Of a stretch of DNA of 64,000 nt, positions 50,025-60,600 are shown in pieces. How positions within the stretch are numbered: the stretch's first letter is position 1; the number at the start of each line of letters is the position of its first letter. The stretch is from positions 682,001 to 746,000 of the forward strand of contig NZ_JACXAJ010000001.1 in NCBI RefSeq assembly GCF_014773225.1. Direction: 5' to 3'. Below the pieces are notes generated by a model. That model had not been told where the DNA came from and ran no database searches. It worked only from the letters and a program-made list of their open reading frames with translations. This DNA is from Pontibacter aquaedesilientis (GTDB lineage Bacteria > Bacteroidota > Bacteroidia > Cytophagales > Hymenobacteraceae). Position numbers and translations under genes: made by a program.

Positions 50025-52019
50025 ATGGAAATACCCTTACTGTCTGACGTTGTCATCATTCTGGGATTGGCCGTAGTGGTGATCCTGCTTTTCCAGCGGT
50101 TCCGGCTGCCTACCATTCTAGGTTTTTTGATAACCGGCATTATCGCCGGTCCTTATGGCCTAAGCCTTATTACAGCGGTGCACGACATTGAGATCCTGGC
50201 TGAGATCGGTGTGATTATGTTGCTATTTATTATCGGCATGGAGTTTTCGCTTCGTAACCTGGCCCTGATCAAGCGCACAGTCCTGCTCGGAGGGGCTACG
50301 CAAGTGGGTGTCACGATTATGCTGGTGGGCTTGTTGCTCATGATGTTCGATTTTCGTCCCGCAGAAGCTTTTTTCGTCGGTTTTCTATTTGCACTGAGCA
50401 GCACGGCCATTGTGCTGAAACTGCTGCAGGATCAGGGAGAGATTAACAGTCCGCACGGCAAAGTGGTGTTGGGTATCCTGATCTTTCAGGATATCATCGT
50501 GGTGCCCATGATGCTGGTGGCCCCACTGATGGCCGGTGGTAAAGAGAATATAGCAGTGGAGTTGTTACTAATGGTGCTGAAAGGTGCTTTTGTGATCGTT
50601 TTTGTTTTGATCAGTGCCCGCTATCTGGTACCAAAGCTACTTTTTGTGGTGGCCCGCACTAAGAGCAAGGAACTGTTTATACTGAGCATTGTCATGATTT
50701 GCTTTGCCGTGGCCTGGCTAACCCAAAGTTTGGGCCTTTCTCTGGCATTGGGCGCTTTCATGGCTGGCCTTATCATATCTGAATCGGAGTACAGCCACCA
50801 GGCTACGAGTAACATCCTACCCTTCCGTGAGATTTTCACCAGCTTCTTTTTTGTCTCGATCGGGATGCTCCTTGACTTCAGTTTCATGCTGCAGCATTTG
50901 CTCATTGTACTGCTTTTCACGGTCTGTACCTTTGTCCTGAAGGGTATAATCGCCGTCATGGCTGCACGCCTGCTGCAATACCCTTTGCGGACTTCCCTGC
51001 TGGTCGGTCTCTCGCTGTTCCAGGTAGGTGAGTTTGCGTTCATCCTCTCCAAAACAGGTATAAACAGTGGCCTGCTCACTGTGGAGGTATACCAGTATTT
51101 CCTATCTGTGTCGTTGCTTACAATGGCTATAACTCCTTTTGTGATAGAGTATTTCCATGTTATTGCCAATAGTATCAGTTTAAGACTTTCCCCTGGTCAG
51201 GATCTGCCTGTCAATACACAGGCCGAGGTAGATCAAAACAACGAACTGTATCACCTGGAAGACCACATCGTGATCATTGGGTATGGCATCAATGGCCGCA
51301 ATGTGGCCAAGGCGGCCCGGCACGCAAATATACCCTATGTGATTGTGGAACTGAACGCTGTCACCGTGAAAGAAGAGCGGCTTCGTGGCGAGCCTATTCT
51401 GTATGGCGACGCCGTGCACGGTGTCATTCTCTCGCATGTGAGCATACACAAGGCCCGGGTGGTGGTGGTCGCCATCTCTGATCCTGAGGCGACGAGGCGC
51501 ATCATTTCGAGTATCAGGGAGGTGAGCGAGAAAGTTCACGTCATCGTGCGCACCCGCTTCGTGCAAGAGATGGAAGAGAATTTTCGAATTGGGGCCGACG
51601 AGGTGATACCCGAGGAATTTGAGACTTCCATCGAGATATTTACCAGAGTCCTTTCAAAATACCTGATGCCCCGCGACGAAATAGCTGCTTTCACAAACAG
51701 TATCAGAGCCGATAACTATGAGATGCTGCGCAGCCTGACAGGCCGTAAAAACACCCCCGGCAATATTAGCATAGACCTGCCCGATCTGGAAGTCGCCAGC
51801 TTACGCATATTCACCAAGAACGACACGCTGGTGAATAAACCATTGATTGAATCGGATGTGCGTAACAAGTTCGCCATCACCATAGTGGCCATTAAGCGGG
51901 ACGGGGAAACCCTGCTGGATATAAACGCCAAAACAAAGCTGAAGCGGGGCGATGTGATTTATGTGGTGGGAAAACCCGCCGATGTGATGCGCTTCAATAA
52001 CTTTGTTCGGGCCGATTAG
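50025..52019 (+). CDS. Kef-type K+/cation:proton antiporter (CPA2) with TrkA domains
   Basis: The 664 residues comprise a 12-13 helix CPA2 exchanger core (about 1-385), an RCK/TrkA-N nucleotide-binding domain (about 415-530; H-I-V-I-I-G-Y-G-I-N-G-R-N-V-A) and a TrkA-C domain (about 580-664). This architecture fits KefB/KefC/YbaL proteins, which export potassium or sodium in exchange for protons under nucleotide control. No ancillary KefF/G gene is nearby. Gene is divergent from thyA. Confidence 0.94.
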   Translation: MEIPLLSDVVIILGLAVVVILLFQRFRLPTILGFLITGIIAGPYGLSLITAVHDIEILAEIGVIMLLFIIGMEFSLRNLALIKRTVLLGGATQVGVTIMLVGLLLMMFDFRPAEAFFVGFLFALSSTAIVLKLLQDQGEINSPHGKVVLGILIFQDIIVVPMMLVAPLMAGGKENIAVELLLMVLKGAFVIVFVLISARYLVPKLLFVVARTKSKELFILSIVMICFAVAWLTQSLGLSLALGAFMAGLIISESEYSHQATSNILPFREIFTSFFFVSIGMLLDFSFMLQHLLIVLLFTVCTFVLKGIIAVMAARLLQYPLRTSLLVGLSLFQVGEFAFILSKTGINSGLLTVEVYQYFLSVSLLTMAITPFVIEYFHVIANSISLRLSPGQDLPVNTQAEVDQNNELYHLEDHIVIIGYGINGRNVAKAARHANIPYVIVELNAVTVKEERLRGEPILYGDAVHGVILSHVSIHKARVVVVAISDPEATRRIISSIREVSEKVHVIVRTRFVQEMEENFRIGADEVIPEEFETSIEIFTRVLSKYLMPRDEIAAFTNSIRADNYEMLRSLTGRKNTPGNISIDLPDLEVASLRIFTKNDTLVNKPLIESDVRNKFAITIVAIKRDGETLLDINAKTKLKRGDVIYVVGKPADVMRFNNFVRAD

Positions 52020-52066
52020 GCATGGAAGCTTGCATCAGGTATATCCAGCATTGTTAGCCGGTGTTA

Positions 52067-52678
52067 CTACCGGTTTGATGCTGCCGGCAGACGCTGTATG
52101 ATGGCTTTGACCAAAGCTTCGACCTTCCCATAGCCCGCATTGAAATTGCTGACTGCCCCTTCCGTCCAGCCACGCCACAGCAGTTGCTTGCTTTTCGGGT
52201 CAATCACATCCACGATCAGGGTGCCTTCCTTAAAGAGGTCTACCATACGGTAGCCGGGCATTTGGGCATTGCCATAATCGTAGCGATAGCCCGCCATATA
52301 CGCATAGCTATACCCAAAGCCATTACCGTACAGTTCTGGTTTGTCCTTCGACTCTGGCACAGACACGCTTACGTCGTAAGCCACCAGCAGGTCAGGGTTC
52401 AGGGAGGTTTTACTGTACCCCTTCTTTTCAAACTCCACCTCTATGGCCTTCAGCAGATGTTGGTGTAGGCTGCTGCTGTAGCCATTTTCAAAAGCAGCGG
52501 GCGCAACAGGTACGGCCTGGTACCAATTGTAGGTTTTTTGGGTGCTGAGTGACTTTTCGGGCGACGAGATAGAACTGGTTTGGTCTATACCCGATGTAGC
52601 CACGCAGGATGAAAGTAGGGCAGGTATAAGTAACAGGAATACGCAGGCGAAGCGTAGAATTTTGGTAAAAGTTCTCAT
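52067..52678 (-). CDS. DUF4136 lipoprotein
   Basis: This 203-residue protein has a signal peptide and lipobox A-L-L-S-S-C (Cys25). The mature part has the DUF4136 pattern: an early Y-N-W (about residue 50), L-x-x-A-I-E-x-E-x-x-x-K-G-Y (about 75-90), P-D-L-L-V-A-Y, and D-V-I-D-P-K-S-K-Q-L-L-W-R-G-W. These lipoproteins are common in Bacteroidota; their function is unknown. Confidence 0.92.
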   Translation of the reverse strand: MRTFTKILRFACVFLLLIPALLSSCVATSGIDQTSSISSPEKSLSTQKTYNWYQAVPVAPAAFENGYSSSLHQHLLKAIEVEFEKKGYSKTSLNPDLLVAYDVSVSVPESKDKPELYGNGFGYSYAYMAGYRYDYGNAQMPGYRMVDLFKEGTLIVDVIDPKSKQLLWRGWTEGAVSNFNAGYGKVEALVKAIIQRLPAASNR

Positions 52679-52760
52679 AGGTCAATTAGGAAATCGGGTT
52701 CAACCATGCAGTATAGCAAATATCATTGCTTGTCGTCAAATTTATATATTCTTTTGGAAA

Positions 52761-52768
52761 TATTTTTG
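52761..52768 (+). promoter_or_regulatory. Possible -7 box for the CoA-transferase gene
   Basis: TATTTTTG fits TAnnTTTG, with TTTA 17 bases upstream as a poor -33. The leader to the ATG would be about 90 bases. Confidence 0.35.
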
Positions 52769-52863
52769 TGCAATCCTTCTAACCGATTCATTTAAGGAAC
52801 TGTCGTTTTCTGAAACCGTATCTCTTAGCTATACATTTCCATTGTACTTTAACCGCTATTTGC

Positions 52864-54153
52864 ATGAATACTGTCCACATCAATTATACCTCTGCAGAGG
52901 AAGCTTTGTCTGTCATCAAGTCCGGTGATCGAGTATTTATACACGGGAGCGCCGCCACACCGCAGTATTTATTGAATAAGCTGGCTGATCGCTCAGACGA
53001 GCTCCGAGATGTGGAGTTGGTCAGTATTTCTACCTTCGGGGACATGCCCTGCGCTGAAGAGCGCTGCAGCAAAGCCTTTTACATCAATTCGCTTTTTGTT
53101 TCGGCCAATGTTAGAGAAGCAGTCAACAGTGGTCGCGGTGATTATGTACCGATCTTCCTGAGTGAGATTCCCAATCTGTTCCGATCCGGTATCATGCCAC
53201 TGGATGTAGCGATCGTGCACGTCTCTCCTCCCGACCGCCATGGGTTCTGCTCCCTGGGCGTTTCGGTAGACATTGCCCGGCAGGCCGTAATCAGTGCCAA
53301 GCATGTCATTGCACAGGTTAACCACCAAATGCCCCGCACCCATGGCGACGCACTCATCCATTCCCGCCGCTTCGACGCCTTGGTGGAGGTTAACGAAGCC
53401 TTGCCGGAAGTGGATTACAGCAAACGCATCACCTCCACCGAAGAAACTATCGGGCGCTACATCGCAGAGCTGGTGGAGGACGGTGCCACCCTGCAGATGG
53501 GCATAGGCGGCATACCGGACGCCACGCTCCAGTGCCTGAGCAGCCACAAAGGTCTGGGCATCCATACAGAGATGTTCTCGAACGGAATTCTACCGCTTGT
53601 AGAGCAAGGCATTATCACCAATGAGTTTAAGAAAAAGCATCCGGGGCGCATCGCCACGGGTTTTATTGTAGGCAACCGGCAACTCTACGACTTTGTGGAC
53701 GACAACCCCCTCATTACAATGCTAAGCTCCGATTATGTAAATGACGTAACCGTGATACGATCCAATCCGAAAGTCACGGCTATCAACAGCGCCATCGAGC
53801 TCGACCTGACAGGTCAGGTGGTTTCAGACTCGATTGGTACTTACCAGTTCTCGGGCATCGGCGGGCAAATGGATTTTATCCGGGGAGCGGCGCTTTCCAA
53901 AGGGGGCAAGCCCATCATTGCACTGCCGTCTGCCACGGCAAAGGGCGTCTCACGAATTGTGCCCTACATCAACCAGGGAGCGGGAGTCGTGACGACGCGC
54001 GCGCATGTGCATTATGTGGTAACCGAATATGGGGTGGCTTACCTTTATGGCAAGAACCTGCGCCAACGGGCCAAAGCCTTGATAGAAATCGCTCACCCAG
54101 ACCACCGTGCATATCTGGAGGAAGAGGCTCACAAGCGATTCAAAAGTATGTAG
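52864..54153 (+). CDS. Acetyl-CoA hydrolase / 4-hydroxybutyrate CoA-transferase family protein
   Basis: This 429-residue class I CoA-transferase has two similar halves (about 1-200 and 200-429). Recognisable are the V-x-S-G-D-R-V-F-I-H-G-S-A opening, the G-I-G-G-I-P-D-A-T-L loop (about 215), and E-M-F-S-N-G-I-L-P-L (about 237) with the candidate catalytic Glu. It would move CoA between acetate and another acid such as succinate or 4-hydroxybutyrate. No butyrate-pathway genes adjoin it; substrate is open. The DUF1206 gene follows 31 bases later. Confidence 0.93.
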   Translation: MNTVHINYTSAEEALSVIKSGDRVFIHGSAATPQYLLNKLADRSDELRDVELVSISTFGDMPCAEERCSKAFYINSLFVSANVREAVNSGRGDYVPIFLSEIPNLFRSGIMPLDVAIVHVSPPDRHGFCSLGVSVDIARQAVISAKHVIAQVNHQMPRTHGDALIHSRRFDALVEVNEALPEVDYSKRITSTEETIGRYIAELVEDGATLQMGIGGIPDATLQCLSSHKGLGIHTEMFSNGILPLVEQGIITNEFKKKHPGRIATGFIVGNRQLYDFVDDNPLITMLSSDYVNDVTVIRSNPKVTAINSAIELDLTGQVVSDSIGTYQFSGIGGQMDFIRGAALSKGGKPIIALPSATAKGVSRIVPYINQGAGVVTTRAHVHYVVTEYGVAYLYGKNLRQRAKALIEIAHPDHRAYLEEEAHKRFKSM

Positions 54154-54184
54154 CCGCTATAACTTTACTGATGATTTTGCGTGT

Positions 54185-55051
54185 ATGGGAGATATAAAAT
54201 CTCTACCTATGGATCTATCTGCAGTTACTTCCAATATACCTTCTACGAAGCCAGGTTGGGTAAAAACATTTGCCCGAATCGGTTTGATCGCCAAAGGTAT
54301 AGTTTATTGTCTAGTAGGTACTTTGGCCTTTATGGCTGCCTTCGAAATAGGTGGTCGCTCCGAGCAAAGTGCGGGCAAAACAGGTGTTTTCCGATTTATT
54401 ATGGAGCAGCCTTATGGTAAAGTGCTATTAGGTATAGTCGCTCTAGGTATGCTCTGCTATACCCTTTGGCGTTTCATACAGGCCATTGCGGATACAGAAG
54501 ACAAAGGTACTGACGCGAAAGGAATCGGTCGCCGCATTGGCTATGCCTTTAGCGGTTTAGTGTATGGAGCATTGGCTTTTACGGCAGCGCAATTGGTTAT
54601 GGGCAACAGTAGCAGCGGCTCCTCAGATTCACGTCAAACCCTGGCCCGTGAACTGCTGGCACAGCCCTTCGGCCAGTGGTTACTAGGTGCTGTAGCCATT
54701 GGCACGATGGCCGTAGGAATCTATCAGTTTTACCGTGCCTATTCCGATATGTATATGAAAAAACTGCAGGCCTCCCGTATAAAACCTGAGATGAGAGATA
54801 CTCTGGTTCGGGCTGGCAAGATTGGGTATATAGCCCGCGGATTTGTGTGGCTTATTATAGGCTATCTGCTGTTGCAAGCCGCGCTTAATTCCAACTTTCA
54901 AAAGGCAGGAAGTAGTTCACAGGCATTTCAGTTTCTCGAAGAGAACGCATACGGCTCTTATTTATTGGGGGCGTTGGCGCTTGGTCTCCTATCCTATGGT
55001 GTGTTTATGTTCGTAAGGGCAAAGTACGAAGTGATTAACACGGATATGTAA
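54185..55051 (+). CDS. DUF1206 membrane protein
   Basis: From the ATG at 54185 the protein has 288 residues and six membrane helices in three tandem pairs, each pair introduced by A-R-x-G-(L/Y/I)-x-(A/T)-(K/R)-G, the DUF1206 repeat. The frame is open upstream into the CoA-transferase gene (54107), but that part is not membrane-like. Met9 (54209) is an alternative start. Function is unknown. Confidence 0.9.
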   Translation: MGDIKSLPMDLSAVTSNIPSTKPGWVKTFARIGLIAKGIVYCLVGTLAFMAAFEIGGRSEQSAGKTGVFRFIMEQPYGKVLLGIVALGMLCYTLWRFIQAIADTEDKGTDAKGIGRRIGYAFSGLVYGALAFTAAQLVMGNSSSGSSDSRQTLARELLAQPFGQWLLGAVAIGTMAVGIYQFYRAYSDMYMKKLQASRIKPEMRDTLVRAGKIGYIARGFVWLIIGYLLLQAALNSNFQKAGSSSQAFQFLEENAYGSYLLGALALGLLSYGVFMFVRAKYEVINTDM

Positions 55052-55078
55052 CCATAACACTTTACCTTAAAAGCGTTT

Positions 55079-55924
55079 TCATTTGGCAGAAAGCGAAATC
55101 CCGTTGCTCCATAACGACTTTTTGATGGCATCCATTGCCTTGCTTTTTAGCTGCATGGTGCTCAATTTGTAATCGAAAGACTGTACCCAGAAAAGCACCC
55201 GCAAAGACATGCCCGAGTTTGTAAACTCCTCTATGACAACGGCTGGCTTGTCTTCTTTCAACACGCCCTCTAACTGTTCGACGTTCTTGACGATTATTGC
55301 GGCAACGGTCTCGAAATCATGTTGATAGTCAATTTTTATCAAAAACTCAATGCGGAGCAGGCCATCACGGGTATAGTTTGTCACGACCTCTTTCAGCAAA
55401 ATGGAGTTAGGGATATAGATATCCTTGCCATCAAAGGTCTTCATCTGCGTGCTTCGTAAGTTCAGGGCGAGTATCTTACCGATGAAGTCGCGTACCTGCA
55501 CGGTATCTTCTACCCTGAACGGTCTGTTAAATGCCAGAATGATGCCTGCCAAAAAGTTTTCGGCGATATCTTTGAGCGCAAAACCGACCACAAACGCTGA
55601 AAGCCCAGCGCCTGCCAGTAGCCCCCCTGCTATACCTGTTAGTCCGACGATTTGCAGCATCAACATGAAGCCGACCAAAATGAGGCCCCAACGGGTAACA
55701 TTCGAGACAAAACTGACCAAAAGCGGATCGTCCACTCTCTTTCCCAATTTGTTTTGCACAAGCAGGCTCAGCTTGCCTGCCACAAAGATAAATAGGAGCA
55801 GCAACACCACCGCAACCAGCAATTCGGGTAGCAACAGGACTAACTTATCATATTGTGCCCCAAGTATGTCTTGAGCTGATAAAGACAAATTTCTGGTTTC
55901 CTGTGTGAAACTGCTTCCTTGCAT
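55079..55924 (-). CDS. Small-conductance mechanosensitive channel, MscS family
   Basis: The 281 residues have three N-terminal helices (about 32-52, 75-95, 100-125), the pore-lining one rich in Gly/Ala (A-G-A-G-L-S-A-F-V-V-G-F-A-L-K-D). The beta domain (about 140-205) carries P-F-R-V-E-D-T-V-Q-V, and a C-terminal alpha/beta domain completes the MscS core. It should open on membrane tension during osmotic downshock. It converges with the DUF1206 gene and is divergent from the response regulator. Confidence 0.94.
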   Translation of the reverse strand: MQGSSFTQETRNLSLSAQDILGAQYDKLVLLLPELLVAVVLLLLFIFVAGKLSLLVQNKLGKRVDDPLLVSFVSNVTRWGLILVGFMLMLQIVGLTGIAGGLLAGAGLSAFVVGFALKDIAENFLAGIILAFNRPFRVEDTVQVRDFIGKILALNLRSTQMKTFDGKDIYIPNSILLKEVVTNYTRDGLLRIEFLIKIDYQHDFETVAAIIVKNVEQLEGVLKEDKPAVVIEEFTNSGMSLRVLFWVQSFDYKLSTMQLKSKAMDAIKKSLWSNGISLSAK

Positions 55925-55964
55925 GTTGTATGTAATTTTAGAAGTGATATTAAAATTTGCGGCT

Positions 55965-55972
55965 CAAAGTTA
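55965..55972 (-). promoter_or_regulatory. Candidate -7 box for the MscS gene
   Basis: On the minus strand this reads TAACTTTG, an exact TAnnTTTG match about 40 bases before the ATG. Confidence 0.45.
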
Positions 55973-56091
55973 AAATAGAGACTGAACCCAGAATGCTTAC
56001 CGCTAAACTTTTATTAGCAGTATGGAATATTTAATGAATTTGAAGACAATCTAGCGGTATTAAACCAAATATCACACGAAATCTGTTTAGG

Positions 56092-56116
56092 AAATATAAC
56101 TTTACTGTTATATTTG
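56092..56116 (+). promoter_or_regulatory. Operator-like palindrome overlapping the response-regulator promoter
   Basis: Perfect 9-base arms, AAATATAAC (56092-56100) and its complement (56107-56115), are spaced by six bases. The right arm overlaps TATATTTG (56109-56116), an exact -7 box, with TTTA 20 bases upstream. A dimeric regulator bound here would cover the promoter. The ATG is 29 bases downstream. Confidence 0.55.
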
Positions 56117-56145
56117 ACCTTTTCCTAATTACGCGCAACAGCTAG

Positions 56146-57504
56146 ATGACAAACGGTCCTTTTAAAATTTTTATCCTGGATGACGATGTATGGTACAGTG
56201 AACTGCTGGAGTACCACTTATCGTTGAACCCTGATTACGAAATCAAAAAATTTCACTCTGCCAACGACTGCCTGACCAATATGTACCAGCGGCCGAATGT
56301 AGTCACGCTCGACTATTCGCTGCCGGATAAAAACGGGTCAGAAGTACTCAAAAGAATCAAGGAGCAAAATCCGGATGTGCAGGTGGTGGTGATTTCGGGG
56401 CAGGAGGATGTCGCAACCGCCGTTGATCTTCTCAAGCTGGGTGCCTACGACTACATTGTAAAAGATGAGGATACACCCGAGCGACTCTGGAACACGATCA
56501 ACAAGATACGTGAGAACGTGTCCCTTCGCGAAGAGATTGACCAGTTAAAGGAAGAGATCGGCCAGAAATATGATTTTAACAACGTCATAATCGGCAATAG
56601 CAAGGCCATCAAAATGGTGTTCAACCTGATGGCAAAAGCTGCTCAGACCAATATCACGGTTTCTATTCACGGCGAAACCGGTACCGGTAAAGAGTTGGTT
56701 GGCAAAGCGATACACTATAACAGTACCCGCAAAAAAGCACCTTATGTAGCTGTCAATGTCGCGGCCATACCCCGTGAGTTAATTGAAAGTGAGCTTTTTG
56801 GTCACGAAAAAGGTGCTTTTACCGGTGCTGTAGCCAGACGCTTGGGGAAATTTGAGGAAGCCAGCAAAGGCACTATCTTTCTGGACGAAATTGGCGAACT
56901 GGATATCAGCCTGCAGGCCAAATTGCTCCGGGTACTGCAGGAGAAGGAAATCACGCGGGTAGGCGGAAATGCCGTGGTTCCGGTGGACGTGCGGATAATC
57001 GTGGCCACCCATAAAAACCTTGCCGATGAGGTTAAAAAAGGCAGATTCCGGGAAGACCTGTACTATCGCCTGCTGGGGCTTCCGATACAGCTCCCACCCT
57101 TGCGCGACCGAGGCAGCGACATATTGGTACTGGCCAAGTATTTTATTGATGCCTTTGCCAAGGAAAACGGGATGGGCAAGAAACACCTGGCCCCATCAGC
57201 CCAGGAGAAACTACTCTCCTACTCTTTCCCGGGCAATGTGCGGGAATTGAAAGCACTGGTTGAACTGGCTGTCGTTCTTTCTGATGAAGAAGCTATTCAG
57301 GACTATGACATCAACTTCACGGCCAGCCACACCGAAAAAGACTTTCTGGCAGAAGAGCGTACCCTCAAAGCCTACACGACTGATATTATTCAGCGATTCC
57401 TGAACAGGTATGATAGCAATGTGCTGTTAGTGGCAGACAAGCTGGGCATTGGCAAGTCAACGATTTACCGGATGATTCAGAGTCGCGAACTGACAGTGAA
57501 GTAG
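56146..57504 (+). CDS. Sigma-54-dependent response regulator (NtrC family)
   Basis: The 452 residues comprise a receiver domain (about 1-122; acidic triad D-D-D at 12-14, phospho-acceptor Asp56, switch Lys106), a sigma-54 AAA+ domain (about 148-375; Walker A G-E-T-G-T-G-K-E at 176-183, intact G-A-F-T-G-A loop at 223-228, Walker B ending D-E-I-G near 250) and a short Fis-type helix-turn-helix (about 415-452). It should activate sigma-54 promoters after phosphorylation. The hybrid kinase gene 157 bases downstream is the obvious partner. Target genes are not evident. Confidence 0.96.
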   Translation: MTNGPFKIFILDDDVWYSELLEYHLSLNPDYEIKKFHSANDCLTNMYQRPNVVTLDYSLPDKNGSEVLKRIKEQNPDVQVVVISGQEDVATAVDLLKLGAYDYIVKDEDTPERLWNTINKIRENVSLREEIDQLKEEIGQKYDFNNVIIGNSKAIKMVFNLMAKAAQTNITVSIHGETGTGKELVGKAIHYNSTRKKAPYVAVNVAAIPRELIESELFGHEKGAFTGAVARRLGKFEEASKGTIFLDEIGELDISLQAKLLRVLQEKEITRVGGNAVVPVDVRIIVATHKNLADEVKKGRFREDLYYRLLGLPIQLPPLRDRGSDILVLAKYFIDAFAKENGMGKKHLAPSAQEKLLSYSFPGNVRELKALVELAVVLSDEEAIQDYDINFTASHTEKDFLAEERTLKAYTTDIIQRFLNRYDSNVLLVADKLGIGKSTIYRMIQSRELTVK

Positions 57505-57661
57505 CAGGGGCATCCCTGGTTAAAGCTAATTGTTAAGAGGTAACACAGAGGCGGGAATTACGGAGGCGATTGTAATGATTTTGAATCAATAGGTGTTTAT
57601 GTTTGCATACACGTCCACTTTTGGCTGTGACGGTATTATGTGAAGGATTTTTAGCCCAAAA

Positions 57662-60600
57662 ATGGAAGTAACCAACAATATATTAGAACTGCAGCAGGAA
57701 CTCGACCGGGAACGAAAAGCCCGCTTAAAGGCAGAGCAGCGGGTAGAAGAGTTAGTCGCTCAGAAGGAATTTTATGAAGCCATTCTGAATCATTTGCCCT
57801 CCGACGTGGCTGTCTACGACAGTAACCTGCGATACATTTTTGTTAACCCGGCTGCAGTGGTCGACCCCAGCGTCCGGGAATGGATAATCGGTAAAACCAA
57901 CGAAGAATACTGTATTCATCGCAATGTGCCCTTTTCCAGAGTGAAGTCCCGTGAGCAAAGCCTGCTGACGGTCATGGAGGAAAAGAAGAAGGTTGAGTTT
58001 GAAGAGCAACTGATCGACAAACAAGGCAATCCCTCTTATCATATCCGCAAACTTAACCCTGTACTCGATCCTCAGGGCGAAGTCAAGCTTATTATCGGCC
58101 ACGGGCTGAACATTACAGAACTGCACAATGCACAACAGGTAATCAACCAAAGAGAGTCCCGCATAAGGGCTATACTGGATGCTATACCTGACCTGATGTT
58201 TATCATTGACAAGGATGGTATATACAAAGAGGTGCATTACAAAGAGGTTAAAAAATCAAATTATCCGGCCGAGGAAATTATAGGAAAATCGGTTTTCGAT
58301 CTGCTGCCCAGCCCACTGAACCAGGAAGTGTATGAGTCAGTGAATGAGGTGTTGCTTACCGAACAGATAGATACATTAGAGTATGAACTTGATACACCTG
58401 ACGGTAGACGGAGTTTTGAGGGCAGGATTGTTAAATATGACGACGATCAGGTTCTGACGATCATCCGGGATATTACCCTTGAGCGAATATCAGCGCAGGA
58501 ACTCAAGGAGAAAAATGACTTTATACGCCTGGTACTCGATACCAGCCCCACACTGATCTATGTAAAAGATGGCAAGGGCAACTTTAAACTTGCCAACCAG
58601 GAGTGTGCTGCCCTCTTCGGCCTCACGCCCGAAGAAATTGTGGATCGCCATGTGGGTGAGTTTCACCTCTTGCCGCAGGAGCTCGAGCACTACAGTAAGG
58701 TGGACAAGCGTGTAATCGAAACGGGCCAGGAAGAAAGAGTGCTGGATAAATTCACATCTCCTTCTGGTCAGGTGGAGTGGTTCAGTTCGATCAAGAAGCC
58801 TCTGCTCACGCATAACGGTGAAGTGCACGTGCTGGGGATTTCTACCAACATTACCGAACAGTATAACGCCAGTAAGCGCCTGGAGGAAAGCGAAGAACTA
58901 CACCGCTTGCTTTCTGAAAATTCACGTGACCTGATCTGTCTTCATGAGCTTGACGCAACATACCTATATGTGTCTAAGGCATCAGAAGATCTATTGGGCT
59001 ATACACCGGACGAACTGATCGGCAGGTCTCCCTACGAATTCCATCATCCGGATGATCTGCAAATGGTCTATAAGACGGGGCATCAGAAGGCATTCCATGA
59101 AAAGAGCAATTCTGTCGTGCAGCATCGTAAGCGCCACAAAAATGGCACTTATGTATGGGTAGAAACCAGTATCAGGCCGATTTTGAGTGCTGAAGGCGAG
59201 GTGCTGAAATTCCAGTCATCGTCCCGCAATATCACCGATCGCAGGCTGGCTGAGGAAGCCCTTAAGAACAGTGAAAAGAAATACCGCGACCTGATCAACT
59301 ATAGTCAGGCTTATATCTGCACACACGATATGCAGGGACGTATTCTGACTGTCAACCCATACCTGCTGAACACGCTCGGTTATCAGGAAGAAGAAGTGGT
59401 AGGCAAAGTACTCATGCAGTTTTTCCCGCTGCTGCATCGTCCACACTTTCCTGAATACCTGCGTCAAATTGAAACCATGGCCGTGGTGGACGGCATTCTT
59501 TGTATTCTTAACAAAGCCAAAGAAGAGCGCTACCTCTTTTATCAGAACTACCGGGTAAGTGAGGAGGGACAAGAGGGCTATGTGATTTGCATTGCACAGG
59601 ACATTACCGACCGGATACAAACGGAGCGGGAGTTGAAGAAAGCCAAGGAAGCCGCAGAAGAATCAGCCCGTGTAAAGGAAAATTTCCTGGCCAACATGAG
59701 CCACGAGATCAGAACGCCACTCAATGGTATACTGGGGATGGCAGGTCTGCTTGCCAAAACGCGTCTGGAAGAGCCGCAGCAAAACTTTCTGAAGATTATC
59801 AATCAGTCTGCTGATAACCTGCTTGTGGTGATAAACGATATCCTCGATGTTGCCAAGATCGAGGCAGGCAAGATGGAGCTGGAGTCCATACCTTTTAATG
59901 TAGTGGATGTTGTGCACGCAGCTTTCCAGGTGCAGAGATACAAAGCAGAGGAGAAAGAAATAGCCCTTCAGCTGGGAGAACTCAAATTGGAGCACACCCT
60001 GCTGCAAGGTGACCCTTACCGTCTGAACCAAGTACTGCTGAACCTGCTCAACAACGCGGTAAAATTCACGGAAGAGGGCAGTGTCACATTGAGTGCCCGT
60101 ACGTTGGAAGAAACAGCCTCCACGCTCACCATTGAGTTCTCGGTGGCAGATACAGGTATAGGCGTACCTGAATGCAAGCATGAGGTTATTTTTGAAGGCT
60201 TTACGCAGGCTTACTCCAGCACGACCAGAAAGTATGGCGGAACTGGCTTGGGGCTGAGTATATGCAAGAACCTGGTCGAACGACAAGGTGGTGATATTTG
60301 GGTGGAGAACAACGAAGCTGGCGGAAGTACTTTCAAATTCATGCTGACTTACCCGAAGAGCAGCGAAAAGGAACTGCCGGCCAAGGAGAATGTTGTGACA
60401 GACTTCAAGAGCCTGGGATCAGTTCGCGTGCTGCTTGCCGAAGATAACGAGGTGAATGTTTTCCTGGCCCAGTCTATCATGGAAGACTGGGGCTTTAGTC
60501 TGGACGTTGCCCTCAACGGAGTGGATGCCGTGCACATGATGCAGGAAAATGACTATGACATCGTGTTGATGGATATTCAGATGCCTCTGCTGAGCGGAAT